From Micrococcales bacterium (GTDB taxonomy: Bacteria > Actinomycetota > Actinomycetes > Actinomycetales > Cellulomonadaceae): a DNA stretch of 64,000 nucleotides. Below the pieces are notes generated by a model, which had not been told where the DNA came from, searched no databases, and saw nothing but the letters and a program-made list of their open reading frames with translations. Below, piece after piece: positions 8,418 to 17,500 of the stretch (position 1 is the first letter of the stretch; each line of letters starts with the position of its first letter). The stretch is from the NCBI GenBank assembly GCA_009777345.1, contig WRMB01000015.1, positions 1 to 64,000 of the forward strand, given 5' to 3'. A program made the translations under genes and the position numbers.

Positions 8418-9437
8418 TCAGTGGACGCGGGCGACCCAGGCGGCCGGGTCGGCGATCTCGGCCGGGGTGGGCAGGGTGTCGGGCGAGGTCCACACCGCGT
8501 TGAGGCCGTCCAGGCCGACCTGGCCGCGCACCGTCCGGACGAACCCGGCCCCTTCCCGGTACTGGGCCAGCTTGAGGTCGAGCCCGAGCAGCAGCCGCAC
8601 CACCCGGGCCGGGCCGCGGACCGCCGCCCCGGCGTCCCGGCGCCGTTCGAACTGGGCCCGGATCGCCTCTACCGTCGGTACGACGGTCGGCCCGACCTCG
8701 TCCATCATCACGTCCGCATGCCCTTCGAGCAGCGCCATCACGGCGCTGACCTCGTCGAACACCGCGCGCTGGTCGTCGGAGAGCAGGGCCAGCAGGCCGG
8801 TGTCCGCCACGTCGCGTAGTGCGGCCAGCACCCGGCGCACCAGCTCGGCGGCCTGCCCGTCGGGCACCAGGTCTTGGGTGAGCGTGTCGATCCGGCCGCG
8901 CAGGTGGTCGGCCAGCCAGGGGGCCGCGGCGAACTGCAGCGCGTGGGTCTGCTCGTGCAGCGCCACCCACAGCCGGAAGTCCGCCGGGTCGACCCCCAGC
9001 GTACGCTCCACGGACAGCACGTTCGGGGCGACCAGCAGCAGCCGCCCCGGCCCGCCCTCAGCCTGGGTGTAGGGGTCGAACTGGCCGATGACCTTGCCCG
9101 CGAGCAGCGCCAGGACGGCACCGACCTCGGCCGCGGTGGCACCCCGCGCCGCCCGCGACGGCGGCGTCAGCCCCCCGGCCAGGGCCGCGAACATCTGCGT
9201 ATTGGCCTTCGCCCAGCGGGGACGGTCGACGACGTGCACCGCCGACACCTGCGCCGGTTCTCGACCGTCGGCCGGACGCAGCCCGGAGATCTGCGCGACG
9301 TGCTCGGCCGCGGTGCCCGCGGCCTGCCGCAGGTCGTGGACCAGACGGGCCAGCGTCGCCCCGTCGGCTACCGGGCCGGGCCGGGCCAGCCTCCCGGCGA
9401 TCGCGGCGGCGGCATCCCAGTCGACAACGGAAGTCAC
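8418..9437 (-). CDS. zincin-like metalloprotease (DUF2342 type)
   Basis: A 339-residue protein of the actinobacterial zinc-dependent metalloprotease family that regularly precedes tilS. The zinc motif HEQTH is at residues 161-165, with a further [12 protein letters not shown] near 230 that supplies the remaining ligand. Its substrate is unknown. I place the start at GTG 9437 because TACGGT lies exactly six bases upstream, as for a leaderless transcript; ATG 9470 is the alternative and would overlap that promoter. It heads the protease-tilS-hpt cluster. Confidence 0.8.
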   Translation of the reverse strand: MTSVVDWDAAAAIAGRLARPGPVADGATLARLVHDLRQAAGTAAEHVAQISGLRPADGREPAQVSAVHVVDRPRWAKANTQMFAALAGGLTPPSRAARGATAAEVGAVLALLAGKVIGQFDPYTQAEGGPGRLLLVAPNVLSVERTLGVDPADFRLWVALHEQTHALQFAAAPWLADHLRGRIDTLTQDLVPDGQAAELVRRVLAALRDVADTGLLALLSDDQRAVFDEVSAVMALLEGHADVMMDEVGPTVVPTVEAIRAQFERRRDAGAAVRGPARVVRLLLGLDLKLAQYREGAGFVRTVRGQVGLDGLNAVWTSPDTLPTPAEIADPAAWVARVH

Positions 9438-9479
9438 CTCGTCACCGTAGCCGTTCTGGCCGTCCGCCACTGGCAGGTC

Positions 9480-9653
9480 CAGGCAGACGGCGGGGGACGG
9501 ATCACCCTGTACGGGACGGACGGCGACGCCATGTGCGAGCAGGTCCGCACCATCGATACTGCCCGGCTGGCCGACGACCGGTACGCCACTGTCGATCCTG
9601 ACACTCTGACGGAGATCAGGCGCACCGTCGCCCGGCTCATCGGCGTCTACTGA
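9480..9653 (+). pseudogene. possible MazF/PemK toxin C-terminal remnant
   Basis: The + frame ending at 9653 reads CEQVRTIDTARL and then DPDTLTEIRRTVARLIGVY, which resembles the C-terminal helix of MazF/PemK endoribonucleases (typically LCEQVRTIDRARL... then a helix ending in the last residues). No N-terminal half can be found because the metalloprotease gene runs into the region on the other strand. If the resemblance is real, it is the tail of a lost toxin gene. Its stop overlaps the end of the fic gene by a few bases. Short length makes the call uncertain. Confidence 0.35.
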
Positions 9654-10840
9654 CCGGCCGCCGAGGTGTCCACCAGTTGGGTGCTGTACGCGCGGGCCAG
9701 GTCAACCAGCAGGTGGGGGTAGGGGTCGGTGACGGGGTCGTCGGGACCGACCTCGGTGCGGACGGCGTCGAGCTGGGGGCCCAGGACGTAGTGGCGGCCC
9801 TTGGTGGCGCCGACGGGACGCAGCAGGCCGGCGTCGACCAGGGCCTTGAGGTCGCGGCTGGCGGTGCGGGAGTCGGTGCCGGTCTGGGAGGCGTAGGGGG
9901 AGCGGCGCAGGCGGAAGCCGAGGGTGGCGGTGTAGAGGGCGTCGAGGGTGCGGTCGGGCAGGTGGTGGTGGGCCAGCTCGGTGGTGAGCAGAGCGTCGAG
10001 CAGCTCGTAGGTGCGCTGGGCGCGACGCCAGCGGGAGCGCACGGTCTGGGCCTGCATATGGTGGGCGCGCAGGTTGAACGAGACCCACAGGCCAGCATCG
10101 CCCGCGGGGTCCCAGGTGTCGTGGCCGGTGGCGGCGAGCACCCGGTAGTAGTCGTCGGTATTGGCGCCGAGCCATTCCTCGATACTGGCGAACTCCGGTT
10201 CGGCCACGCCGCCGCGGGCCAGGACGAGGGTCTGCACGGCGCGGGCCATCCGGCCGTTGCCGTCGCGGAACGGGTGGATCATCACCAGGTTGAGATGGGC
10301 CATGGCGGCGGCGACCAGCGGGTCTTCGGCGTCGGGGCGGGCCAGGTCGGCGACCAGCTCGTCCATCAGGGCGGGGACGTCCGCGGCGGCCGGGCCGCGG
10401 TAGACCGTGCGGTTGCTGCGGTCGTCGCGGACGTAGATATCGCCGGGGCGGTACTGGCCGGGGCTCTTGGACAGGTCGTGGGCCAGCATCATGAAGTGCA
10501 TGGAGCGCAGGGCTGTGGTGTCGGTGCGGAACTGCGGGTCGGTGGCCATCGCCAGGACGTAGCCCAGGGCCTGGCGGTAGCCCTGGATCTCGGCGAAGGT
10601 GCGCTGGTCGGCCGTGAGGGGGGCGTCGTCGTCGAGGGCGGCGTCGGCGTCGTCGAGCTCGACCTGGTAGCCCTCGATGCTGTTGGACCCGCGGATCGCG
10701 CGGGCCAGGGCGGTGCGTCGTAGGCGTCCGGTCCAGCGTCGGGGGGCGGCCAGAGCGTCGGCCAGCTCGTCGCGCAGGGCAGCGATCTCGTCGAGGACCC
10801 GCAGGTCGTCCGGGCTGAGCGCGGGGCGGCGGAAGATCAT
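9647..10840 (-). CDS. Fic-domain protein adenylyltransferase
   Basis: A 397-residue Fic protein with the full active-site motif HPFRDGNGR at residues 189-197 and an inhibitory motif SNSIEG at 52-57, whose Glu blocks ATP binding in class II Fic enzymes. It therefore should AMPylate a target protein, with self-inhibition. After the Fic domain, a winged-helix-like C-terminus (residues about 300-360, TASRDLKALVDAGLLRPVG) may bind DNA. It starts at ATG 10840 behind a weak GAGGA. A palindrome lies in its promoter region. It is not adjacent to a separate antitoxin. Confidence 0.85.
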   Translation of the reverse strand: MIFRRPALSPDDLRVLDEIAALRDELADALAAPRRWTGRLRRTALARAIRGSNSIEGYQVELDDADAALDDDAPLTADQRTFAEIQGYRQALGYVLAMATDPQFRTDTTALRSMHFMMLAHDLSKSPGQYRPGDIYVRDDRSNRTVYRGPAAADVPALMDELVADLARPDAEDPLVAAAMAHLNLVMIHPFRDGNGRMARAVQTLVLARGGVAEPEFASIEEWLGANTDDYYRVLAATGHDTWDPAGDAGLWVSFNLRAHHMQAQTVRSRWRRAQRTYELLDALLTTELAHHHLPDRTLDALYTATLGFRLRRSPYASQTGTDSRTASRDLKALVDAGLLRPVGATKGRHYVLGPQLDAVRTEVGPDDPVTDPYPHLLVDLARAYSTQLVDTSAAGQ

Positions 10841-10868
10841 GGTCGATGTCCTCAGGACGACGATCGTC

Positions 10869-10887
10869 TGTCTCTAGAATAGAGACA
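10869..10887 (-). promoter_or_regulatory. palindromic operator upstream of fic
   Basis: TGTCTCTA-GAA-TAGAGACA is a perfect inverted repeat with 8-base arms and a 3-base centre, 29 bases upstream of the fic start. It also contains a possible -10 TAGAAT or TAGAGA. The Fic protein carries a winged-helix-like tail, so autoregulation is possible, but the binding protein is unknown. Confidence 0.5.
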
Positions 10888-10933
10888 TTGCCTGACCAAG
10901 ACCAGGCGGCCCGCCTGCCGCTCAGTCTCGCAT

Positions 10934-10971
10934 CTGTCGCATATCGATCGTCGTCGATCGTCGTGCGACAG
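10934..10971. terminator. hairpin between fic and the flavoprotein gene
   Basis: CTGTCGCA (10934-10941) pairs with TGCGACAG (10964-10971) around an inner segment that itself repeats ATCGATCGTCG. There is no T-run. It lies downstream of the flavoprotein gene on the minus strand and upstream of fic, so it may end the former transcript. Confidence 0.35.
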
Positions 10972-11065
10972 GCTCAGGCCGTCAGCCAGGGCGGTTGTGT
11001 CGTCCGGCGCAGGGGTCCGTCACCCTGTACCGGCCCGCGAAGCCTTGCACCGCGGACGCCTGGCG

Positions 11066-12139
11066 CTACAGCCCCAGGTGGCGGCGCAGGTTGCGGACGG
11101 CCACCCGGGACCGGGCGGCATCGGGCCGGGGGGCGCACGAACCGACCAGCTGCACCCGGGGGTCGGCCAGCACCTCGGGCCCGACGACGGCGTCGCCCGC
11201 GCCGAGCCGCAGGTGCAGCGGGGCCAGGTGGGCCAGGGCGGGCCGGAAGCCGGTGGCCCACACGATGGTGCGTGCCACGACGTGCGCCGGGCCGTCCGCC
11301 CAGCCGTCGGGCACCGGGTCCGGCCCGAACCACACCCCGTGCCGACCGATCCGGTCGAACATGGGCCGGGGCGTCAGCACCCCGTGCTCGACGGCGGTGC
11401 GCACCGCGGGCGTCAGGTCGGCGTCGGTGACCGGCGGGTGCTCGCGGGTCACCCAGGTCACGGTCGTCACCTGGGCCAGTCCGGCGAGCAGGTGCACCAC
11501 GCCCGGCCCCGCGCCGACCACCACGACGTGCCCGTCGGTCAGGTCGTCGAGGTCGTGCACGTCGCACTGGTGCAGCTGGCGCCCGGTGAAGGCGTCCTGG
11601 CCCGCGTGGTACGGCCAGAACGGTCGTGACCAGCTGCCGGTGGCGTTGACCAGGCCCCGGGCCCGCCACACCACCTCGTCCTCGGACCGGTCGACCATGC
11701 GGGCGCGGACTGCCAGGCGGTCGCCGTCCGGGGCCACCCGGTCGACCCGCACCGGGCGCAGGACGCGCAGGGCGTACTCGTCCTCGTACCGGGCGAAATA
11801 GGTCGGCAGCGCGTCGCAGGCCGGACGGGTCAGGTCCGTCTCGGCCAGCGGCAGGCCCGGCAGGTTGCGTTCCGGGACGGCGGCAGCCAGCGGCAGCCCC
11901 GGCCAGCAGTCCCGCCACGACCCGCCCGCCTGGTCGGCCTCGTCGAGCACGACGAACGTCGGTCCGGCCTCGTCCCAGCCGTCGTCGCCGACCGCGGCCA
12001 GCCCGGCGTGCCGCAGGTGGCGGGCCGCGCCCAGCCCGGCCCTCCCGGCACCGACGACGACGATATCGACATCGACCACCCGTGACCCAGTGCCCGCCGG
12101 GCGGAGAGAGCGGCGGGTCGGTGCAAACGTTACATCCAT
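11066..12139 (-). CDS. flavin-containing monooxygenase-like oxidoreductase
   Basis: A 357-residue NAD(P)/FAD-dependent oxidoreductase. The FAD-binding GxGxxG-like motif VVVGAGRAGLG lies near residues 26-36 and a second nucleotide motif VVVGAGPGVV in the middle. Between them, FTGRQLHQCDV matches the FMO fingerprint FxGxxxHxxx(Y/W) in part, with the aromatic replaced. It probably oxidises a small substrate; which one cannot be told. On the minus strand TAGGCT lies nine bases before ATG 12139, so that start is kept; GTG 12079 is an alternative. It is divergent from the glycosyltransferase gene. Confidence 0.7.
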   Translation of the reverse strand: MDVTFAPTRRSLRPAGTGSRVVDVDIVVVGAGRAGLGAARHLRHAGLAAVGDDGWDEAGPTFVVLDEADQAGGSWRDCWPGLPLAAAVPERNLPGLPLAETDLTRPACDALPTYFARYEDEYALRVLRPVRVDRVAPDGDRLAVRARMVDRSEDEVVWRARGLVNATGSWSRPFWPYHAGQDAFTGRQLHQCDVHDLDDLTDGHVVVVGAGPGVVHLLAGLAQVTTVTWVTREHPPVTDADLTPAVRTAVEHGVLTPRPMFDRIGRHGVWFGPDPVPDGWADGPAHVVARTIVWATGFRPALAHLAPLHLRLGAGDAVVGPEVLADPRVQLVGSCAPRPDAARSRVAVRNLRRHLGL

Positions 12140-12286
12140 GACTGACCTAGCCTACGCGGGGACGCGCGAACCGCAGCCTGGGCCGCTCACGACCTGCGCG
12201 GCCCCGCCCCAGTCGGCATCCGGGTGAACCGCCCGGGACCGCCTGCACCCAGGGGCTTCACCCCGCGGAGACGGCTCTGGGGCGGT

Positions 12287-12298
12287 TAGGCTGGAGCA
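12287..12298 (+). promoter_or_regulatory. -10 box giving a leaderless GT2 transcript
   Basis: TAGGCT at 12287-12292 is followed by six bases and then the GTG start at 12299, so transcription would begin at or next to the start codon. No Shine-Dalgarno sequence is present. Confidence 0.55.
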
Positions 12299-13069
12299 GT
12301 GAGTCCTACGGAGCCTGCCAGACGCCCGGCCGATCAGTACCGTGTGGCCGCGGTGGTCCCGGCGAAGGACGAGTCGCGCCGGATCGCCGCTACGGTGCGG
12401 GCGGCCCGCGCCATCCCGCACGTCGACCTGGTGCTCGTGGTGGACGACGGGTCGCAGGACGCCACCCAGCACATCGCCCGGGACGCCGGGGCGGTCGTGG
12501 TGCGGCACTCGCACAACCGGGGCAAGGCCGCGGCCATGGAGACCGGGGCCGCCGTCGTGGCCATGCGGGACACCCCGGACGGTCCGGCCCGGGCGCTGCT
12601 GTTCCTGGACGGCGACCTGGGGGAGTCCGCCGTGAACACCGCCGCGCTGGTGCCACCGGTGCTCGACGGCACCGCCGACGTCGCCATCGCCAACATCCCA
12701 CCGCAGCCGGGCGCGGCCGGGCACGGCTTCGTCGTCGGTGCCGCCCGTCGGGCCATCGTCGGGCTGACCGGCTGGACCCCGAACCAGCCGCTCAACGGGA
12801 TGCGTTGCCTGACCCGCGAGGCCTACGAGGCCGCCACCCCGCTGGCCCACGGCTGGGGTGTCGAGGTCGCCATGACCATCGACCTGCTCAAGGCCGGGTA
12901 CCAGGTCGTCGAGGTGCCCTGCGACCTCAAGCACCGCCCGTCCGGTACCGACCTGCGCGGCCAGCTGCACCGGGCCGCCCAGTGGCGCGACGTCCAGCTG
13001 GCGGTCAACGCCCGTCGCCTCCGGTACGCCTCACGGCGGCTGCGCGGACGGGCCCGACCCAGCCGCTGA
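12299..13069 (+). CDS. family 2 glycosyltransferase
   Basis: A 256-residue soluble GT2 enzyme. The nucleotide-sugar pocket shows VVPAKDE at residues 19-25 and VVDDGSQD at 47-54, with LFLDGDLGES as the DXD-like metal site near residue 102 and a conserved NGMRCLTREAYE box. It transfers a sugar, possibly to a lipid carrier; the acceptor is unknown. Start and promoter suggest a leaderless mRNA. Its last 51 bases are repeated beyond the toxin-antitoxin genes that follow. Confidence 0.8.
   Translation: MSPTEPARRPADQYRVAAVVPAKDESRRIAATVRAARAIPHVDLVLVVDDGSQDATQHIARDAGAVVVRHSHNRGKAAAMETGAAVVAMRDTPDGPARALLFLDGDLGESAVNTAALVPPVLDGTADVAIANIPPQPGAAGHGFVVGAARRAIVGLTGWTPNQPLNGMRCLTREAYEAATPLAHGWGVEVAMTIDLLKAGYQVVEVPCDLKHRPSGTDLRGQLHRAAQWRDVQLAVNARRLRYASRRLRGRARPSR
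13019..13069 (+). repeat. 51-bp direct repeat, copy 1 (GT2 3' end)
   Basis: The last 51 bases of the GT2 gene, including the stop, recur without mismatch at 14361-14411. Similarity continues with mismatches for about 30 bases more (…AGACGGGCYGAGCG). The two copies bracket the PIN-like toxin-antitoxin module. Confidence 0.9.
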
Positions 13070-13145
13070 ACGATCCCACCTGGGTGCAGACGGGCCGAGC
13101 GAGGCGACAAGGCGATTCGGCGGCGAGATCCCGCGACTACGTCTG

Positions 13146-13158
13146 TAGGCTGAAGCGC
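13146..13158 (+). promoter_or_regulatory. -10 box giving a leaderless antitoxin transcript
   Basis: TAGGCT at 13146-13151 is followed by seven bases and then the ATG at 13159. No ribosome-binding site is seen. Confidence 0.5.
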
Positions 13159-13842
13159 ATGGTCACATCGACCCTCGACGACGACCTCGTCCTTCCTCTC
13201 TACACCCTGCGCGAGACCGCGCAGATCATCGGTATGCCCGCGAACACGCTGCATACCTGGGCGCGTGGCTACCGCTTCAAAGGGGTCGACGGACGCCAGC
13301 ACGACGTGGACGCACTGGTCACCACGACGAGTGCAGGGCGGGGCCCGGTCGTCCCGTTCATCGGCCTGAGCGAGGCATACGTCCTCAACGCCTTTCGTAC
13401 CGCTGGTGTGCCCATGCAGCGCATCCGGCCCGCTGTCACGCGTCTGGCAGACGAGTTCGGGCTGCAGACGGCACTGGCCAGCGAACAGCTCAAGACCGAC
13501 GGTGCTGAGGTGCTGTGGCAGTTCGGCGAGGAGACCGCCGACCCCGAGCTTCGTGACCGTCTCGTCGTGGTGCGCAACGGCCAGATGGTCTTCACGGAGG
13601 TCGTCGAACGGTATCTGCGCACGATCACGTACCGGAACGGCCGGGTCGCGGTGATCCAGCTTCCGCAGTTCACCCCGAAGGTCGTGGTCGATCCACGACG
13701 CAACTTCGGCCGTCCGACGATCGATGCGCGAGGTATCCGCGTCGACGACGTCCGTGACCGGCTCGCTGCCGGTGAGCCGGTCCCTCAGGTCGCTGCCGAC
13801 TACCGCCTGGACCTGGCCGTCGTCGAATCGCTCGCAGCTTAG
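13159..13842 (+). CDS. helix-turn-helix/DUF433-type antitoxin
   Basis: A 227-residue protein that starts with a MerR-like helix-turn-helix (LRETAQIIGMPANTLHTWARG, residues about 16-36), has a middle part seen in antitoxins of PIN-like systems, and ends in a DUF433-type segment (GRPTIDARGIRVDDVRDRLAAGE) that binds DNA as a winged helix. It probably represses its own operon and blocks the nuclease encoded 41 bases downstream. TAGGCT lies seven bases before the ATG, so the transcript is probably leaderless. The module is bracketed by a direct repeat. Confidence 0.7.
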   Translation: MVTSTLDDDLVLPLYTLRETAQIIGMPANTLHTWARGYRFKGVDGRQHDVDALVTTTSAGRGPVVPFIGLSEAYVLNAFRTAGVPMQRIRPAVTRLADEFGLQTALASEQLKTDGAEVLWQFGEETADPELRDRLVVVRNGQMVFTEVVERYLRTITYRNGRVAVIQLPQFTPKVVVDPRRNFGRPTIDARGIRVDDVRDRLAAGEPVPQVAADYRLDLAVVESLAA

Positions 13843-13883
13843 GCATCCTCGCGCAGCCAGCGGGTCGACGATGAGGAGGGCGA

Positions 13884-14351
13884 ATGGCGAACGAGATCGA
13901 GACGCCGCGTTTCTTCCTCGACCGCTGCCTCGGCTCGGTCGTCGTTCCTGACGGTCTGCGGGAAGCGGGTTGGGACGTCTCGACGATGGACGACGTCTAC
14001 GGGGTCGAGGCCAGCCAAGACATCGCCGACGTCGACTGGATTCGCGAGGCGACCGAGCGGGGTGAGGTTCTGGTGACCAAGGACGTGCGGATCGCCCGCA
14101 ACCCTGTCGAGGCGCAGATCGTCTACATGTGTGCTGCCAAGGTCGTCACCATCACGAACTCGCAGATCACAAGTTCGGGCATCCTTGACCGTCTGCTGCG
14201 TCACGAGGAGACCGTCTTCCGCTGGTCCGCCCGGACACCGGCCCCGTTCGTCCTGGGGATCTCCGAGCTCCGGGCGAGACGTCTGACGCTGCGGTATCCA
14301 GTACCTCGCTCGGGGAGGCGGTTGGTTGGGCAGACCGTCATCGATGGGTGA
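13884..14351 (+). CDS. PIN-like (DUF5615/VapC45 type) toxin
   Basis: A 155-residue PIN-like protein. It begins with RFFLDRCLGSVVVPDGLREAGWDV, the VapC45/DUF5615 start with the first catalytic Asp, followed by DWIREATERGEVLVTKDVRI, which contains the later acidic residues and the K-D pair typical of the family. It is preceded by GAGGAGGG. With the upstream HTH/DUF433 protein it forms a type II toxin-antitoxin pair. The C-terminus runs up to ten bases before copy 2 of the 51-bp repeat. Confidence 0.7.
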   Translation: MANEIETPRFFLDRCLGSVVVPDGLREAGWDVSTMDDVYGVEASQDIADVDWIREATERGEVLVTKDVRIARNPVEAQIVYMCAAKVVTITNSQITSSGILDRLLRHEETVFRWSARTPAPFVLGISELRARRLTLRYPVPRSGRRLVGQTVIDG

Positions 14352-14360
14352 CCTGTGCCG

Positions 14361-14411
14361 CTCCGGTACGCCTCACGGCGGCTGCGCGGACGGGCCCGAC
14401 CCAGCCGCTGA
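14361..14411 (+). repeat. 51-bp direct repeat, copy 2
   Basis: A perfect copy of the last 51 bases of the GT2 gene (13019-13069), here without any gene in front. Together with copy 1 it brackets 1.3 kb carrying the two toxin-antitoxin genes, which looks like the trace of an insertion that regenerated the target gene end. Confidence 0.9.
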
Positions 14412-14523
14412 GCGAGCCACCCGCCTGTAGACGGGCTGAGCGCGGATGGCAGCACGACGACCCCTCGTTACGGTCCCTTATCGGCTACGAATGGGGTGAC
14501 GGGTTCCGGGCGGACTGTCGAGA

Positions 14524-17500
14524 TCACCGCTGTTCTCGGGCTCGCTTGTCGAGGGCCCCGGCAGCGGGCTGGTCGTCCCGGAGCTGTCCGTCCAGCCACG
14601 ACGCGGCCAGCATCAGCAGGGCCGGGAAGGCGAGGGTCAGGCCGATCGCCGGGATGACGGCACCGGAGTCGTTGACGGCGAAGCCGATCCCCAGGGCGAC
14701 CGCGATGCAGGCCGCGGTCGGCGCCAGCAGCGGTTCGTCGTGCAGCAGACCGCCCAGGCGGCCGCGCAGCGCGGCCAGCCGGGCGAAGCGGCGCAGGGGG
14801 CTGCACAGCCAGAACGTCAGCAGCGCACCCAGCACGGTCGGTCCGGTGTACTGGACCCGGGTGAGCATCCGCAGGTTGGCCTCCAGCTTGCGACCGACCA
14901 CTTCGTACCACCCGCCCGCCAGGATCGTGGCCACGAAACGGCCGAGGTGGGTGCGCGACTCGGGCGGTCGTAGGTAGTCGACCACGGCGAAGCCGCCGGT
15001 GATCGCGGCCGCGCCGCCCAGCACCCCGAGCACGACCACCCGGCGCACCCGCCAGCCCGCGACCGCGATGGCCAGGAGCGCGAACGCCGTGACCTGTGCC
15101 GGTGGTCCGCCGAAGTCGGCGCCCAGCCCGGGGGCACCGTCCACGACCACCACGACCGCCCCGACCCCGAGCACCGCGAGCAGTGCCGCGGTGCGCTGTC
15201 CGTAGGCTCGCAGCGCCCGGGCGACCAGCCCGGCCACGATCAGCCCGGCGACTGTGAACAGGGCGAACGCCTGGTTGTTCATCCCGTAGAACCGCCCCGC
15301 CACGATCCGGGACGTGCCCAGCGGGGAGTCCACGACGAGCCTGCTGCCCAGCGCCACCACGTCGACGAGCAGCACGCCGAGCGTGAGGACAGCGACCACC
15401 GCCACCGGCCCGACCGCCGACCGTCGCCATGGCCCGGCGAAGGCCAGCACGACGACCGCCAGGACGATCCCGGTCAGGGCCGACCAGAACGTCGCCAGCG
15501 GTGTCGGCGAGCGCCACCACCCGGTCAGGTTGGTCAGGAACGACGCCACCGGCAGCGCCGCGACCGCCACCGCCGCGACGCGCAGCGCGACCAGCGCCAC
15601 CCGGACGGCCTGGCCCCGGTCGAGCGAGGTGAACCAGTCCCGACGTCCCGACCGGGCCAGCACCGTGGCGCCGACCAGCACCGCGGTGCCCAGCACCATG
15701 AACAGCACCTGGGTCGCCATCAGCCGGTCGGCGAAGACGCCCGAGACCCGGCCGATCTGCGACGACTGGCGGGAGATGTCACGGAGCGCGGCCATCCGCT
15801 CGCCCACGGCGACCGGACCGGTGGTGGACAGCGCCGCACCGCCCAGGTTCATCGAGCCCGTGGGCACGTCCAGCCCGGCCAGCAGGGTCGGCAGCACGTC
15901 GGTGGCCTGGACCAGGCCGGGCTGCTGGGTCGAGGCCGAGGTCAGCAGGCCGACCGCGGACTGGTCGGTGCCCGGCAGCGCCCCCGACACCGCGGCCAGG
16001 CGCAACGACACCCGGCCGGAGTCGGCCAGCGACACCACCAGCACCGTCGCCTCGGTGCCCTTGGTGGCCGCCAGGACCGCGCCGATCCGTTCGTCGACGG
16101 CCTTCACCTGGTCGGCCCGGTCCGGCCGGGTCAGCAGCACCGGACCGGGTGGTTCGTCGGCGGGCTGCGCCAGCGGGTCGGACGAGTCCGGGTCGGCAAG
16201 GTCCGGTGCGACGGTCTCGTAGCCGGCGTCACGGACCGTCCCGGCGTCGACGACGACCAGCGCGCTGGACGTCAGCGCCTCCGACACGACAGCGGTCAGG
16301 TCGTCGCGCCCCTCGGGCAGCCGGTGGTAGGTCCCGGCGACGACCCCCTCGGAGTCGGCGACGGCGACCGACGCGCCGGGTCCGACGGCGGTCACGGTCA
16401 CCTGCTCGGCGCGGATCGTGTCGCCCAGCAGCCCCGGCTGGGCGGAGAACGACTGCGTGGCCGCCGCCTGCTGGTAGTCCGGCCAGGCCCGCACCGAGGC
16501 GGCCGGGCCCACGCCGACCGGGTCCAGCACGGTCGCGCAGTGGCCGTCCGGCCGGGGGCCCGCCAGCCGCGCGCCGCTCGAGACGGCCAGCCAGCCGTCC
16601 AGCGGGCAGGCCCGGGAACCAGCCGAGCGCACCACGACCTGACCGACGGCATGGTTGCGGGACAGGTCCCACAGCGCCGGGGTGGCGAAGGCCCCGACGT
16701 CCTCCCAGCGCAGACCCGTCACCCCGACCAGCACCACCGGCCGACCGCTGACGGTGGGGTCGGCGGTCGAGGCCGGCCCTGGCCCGAGGGTCGGCACCAG
16801 CACCGCGGCCAGCGCGACCACGGTCAGGCCGACCACGACCAGGGGAGGGCGCACCGACCGGCGCACGGCGCCGAACCCGGCCGCTACCTGGAGCCCGACC
16901 GTCCCCGCCCGGCTTCTCGTCCGGCCCGGCGAGTGTTGCACCACCTCGTGCGGGTCGGCCGGTGCCAGCCCCGTCATCCACCCGGCGCAGGTGGCGATGA
17001 CCAGCGGCACGACGACGGCGACCCCCAGGGCCGGTATCGCGATCCCGGAGTCGTTGACGAGCAGCCCGATGCCCAGCACCGTCCCCGTGGCCACCAGGCA
17101 CGGCACCAGCGTCGGCGCGGCCTGTCCCAGCCGGCTCAGGGCCGTGCCCCGCGACAGCCAGGCGTACCGCTCGCCGTCGGCCGCCAGCAGCATCCGGCGG
17201 ATCGGCCGCACCGAGGCCGCCACCACGAAGGCGCACCCGGCGAGGGTCAGCAGCGTCAGCGGCAGGCTGCCCTCCACGACGCTCAGGTTCGCCGACGCCT
17301 TGCGTTCGACGACCGGCTGCAGCCCGCCTCTGACCAGGGTCTGTACGAAGGTCCCCAGGTGGCTGCGCTCGTCGGGCGAGCTCGCCCAGTCCACCACGGC
17401 GAAGACCGTGGTGACGACCGTCGCCACGCCCAGCATCGCGACGACCCGGCGCCAGGTGATCTTGACCCTGGCCAGCAGCAGGGCCAGCACCAGGAAGGCC

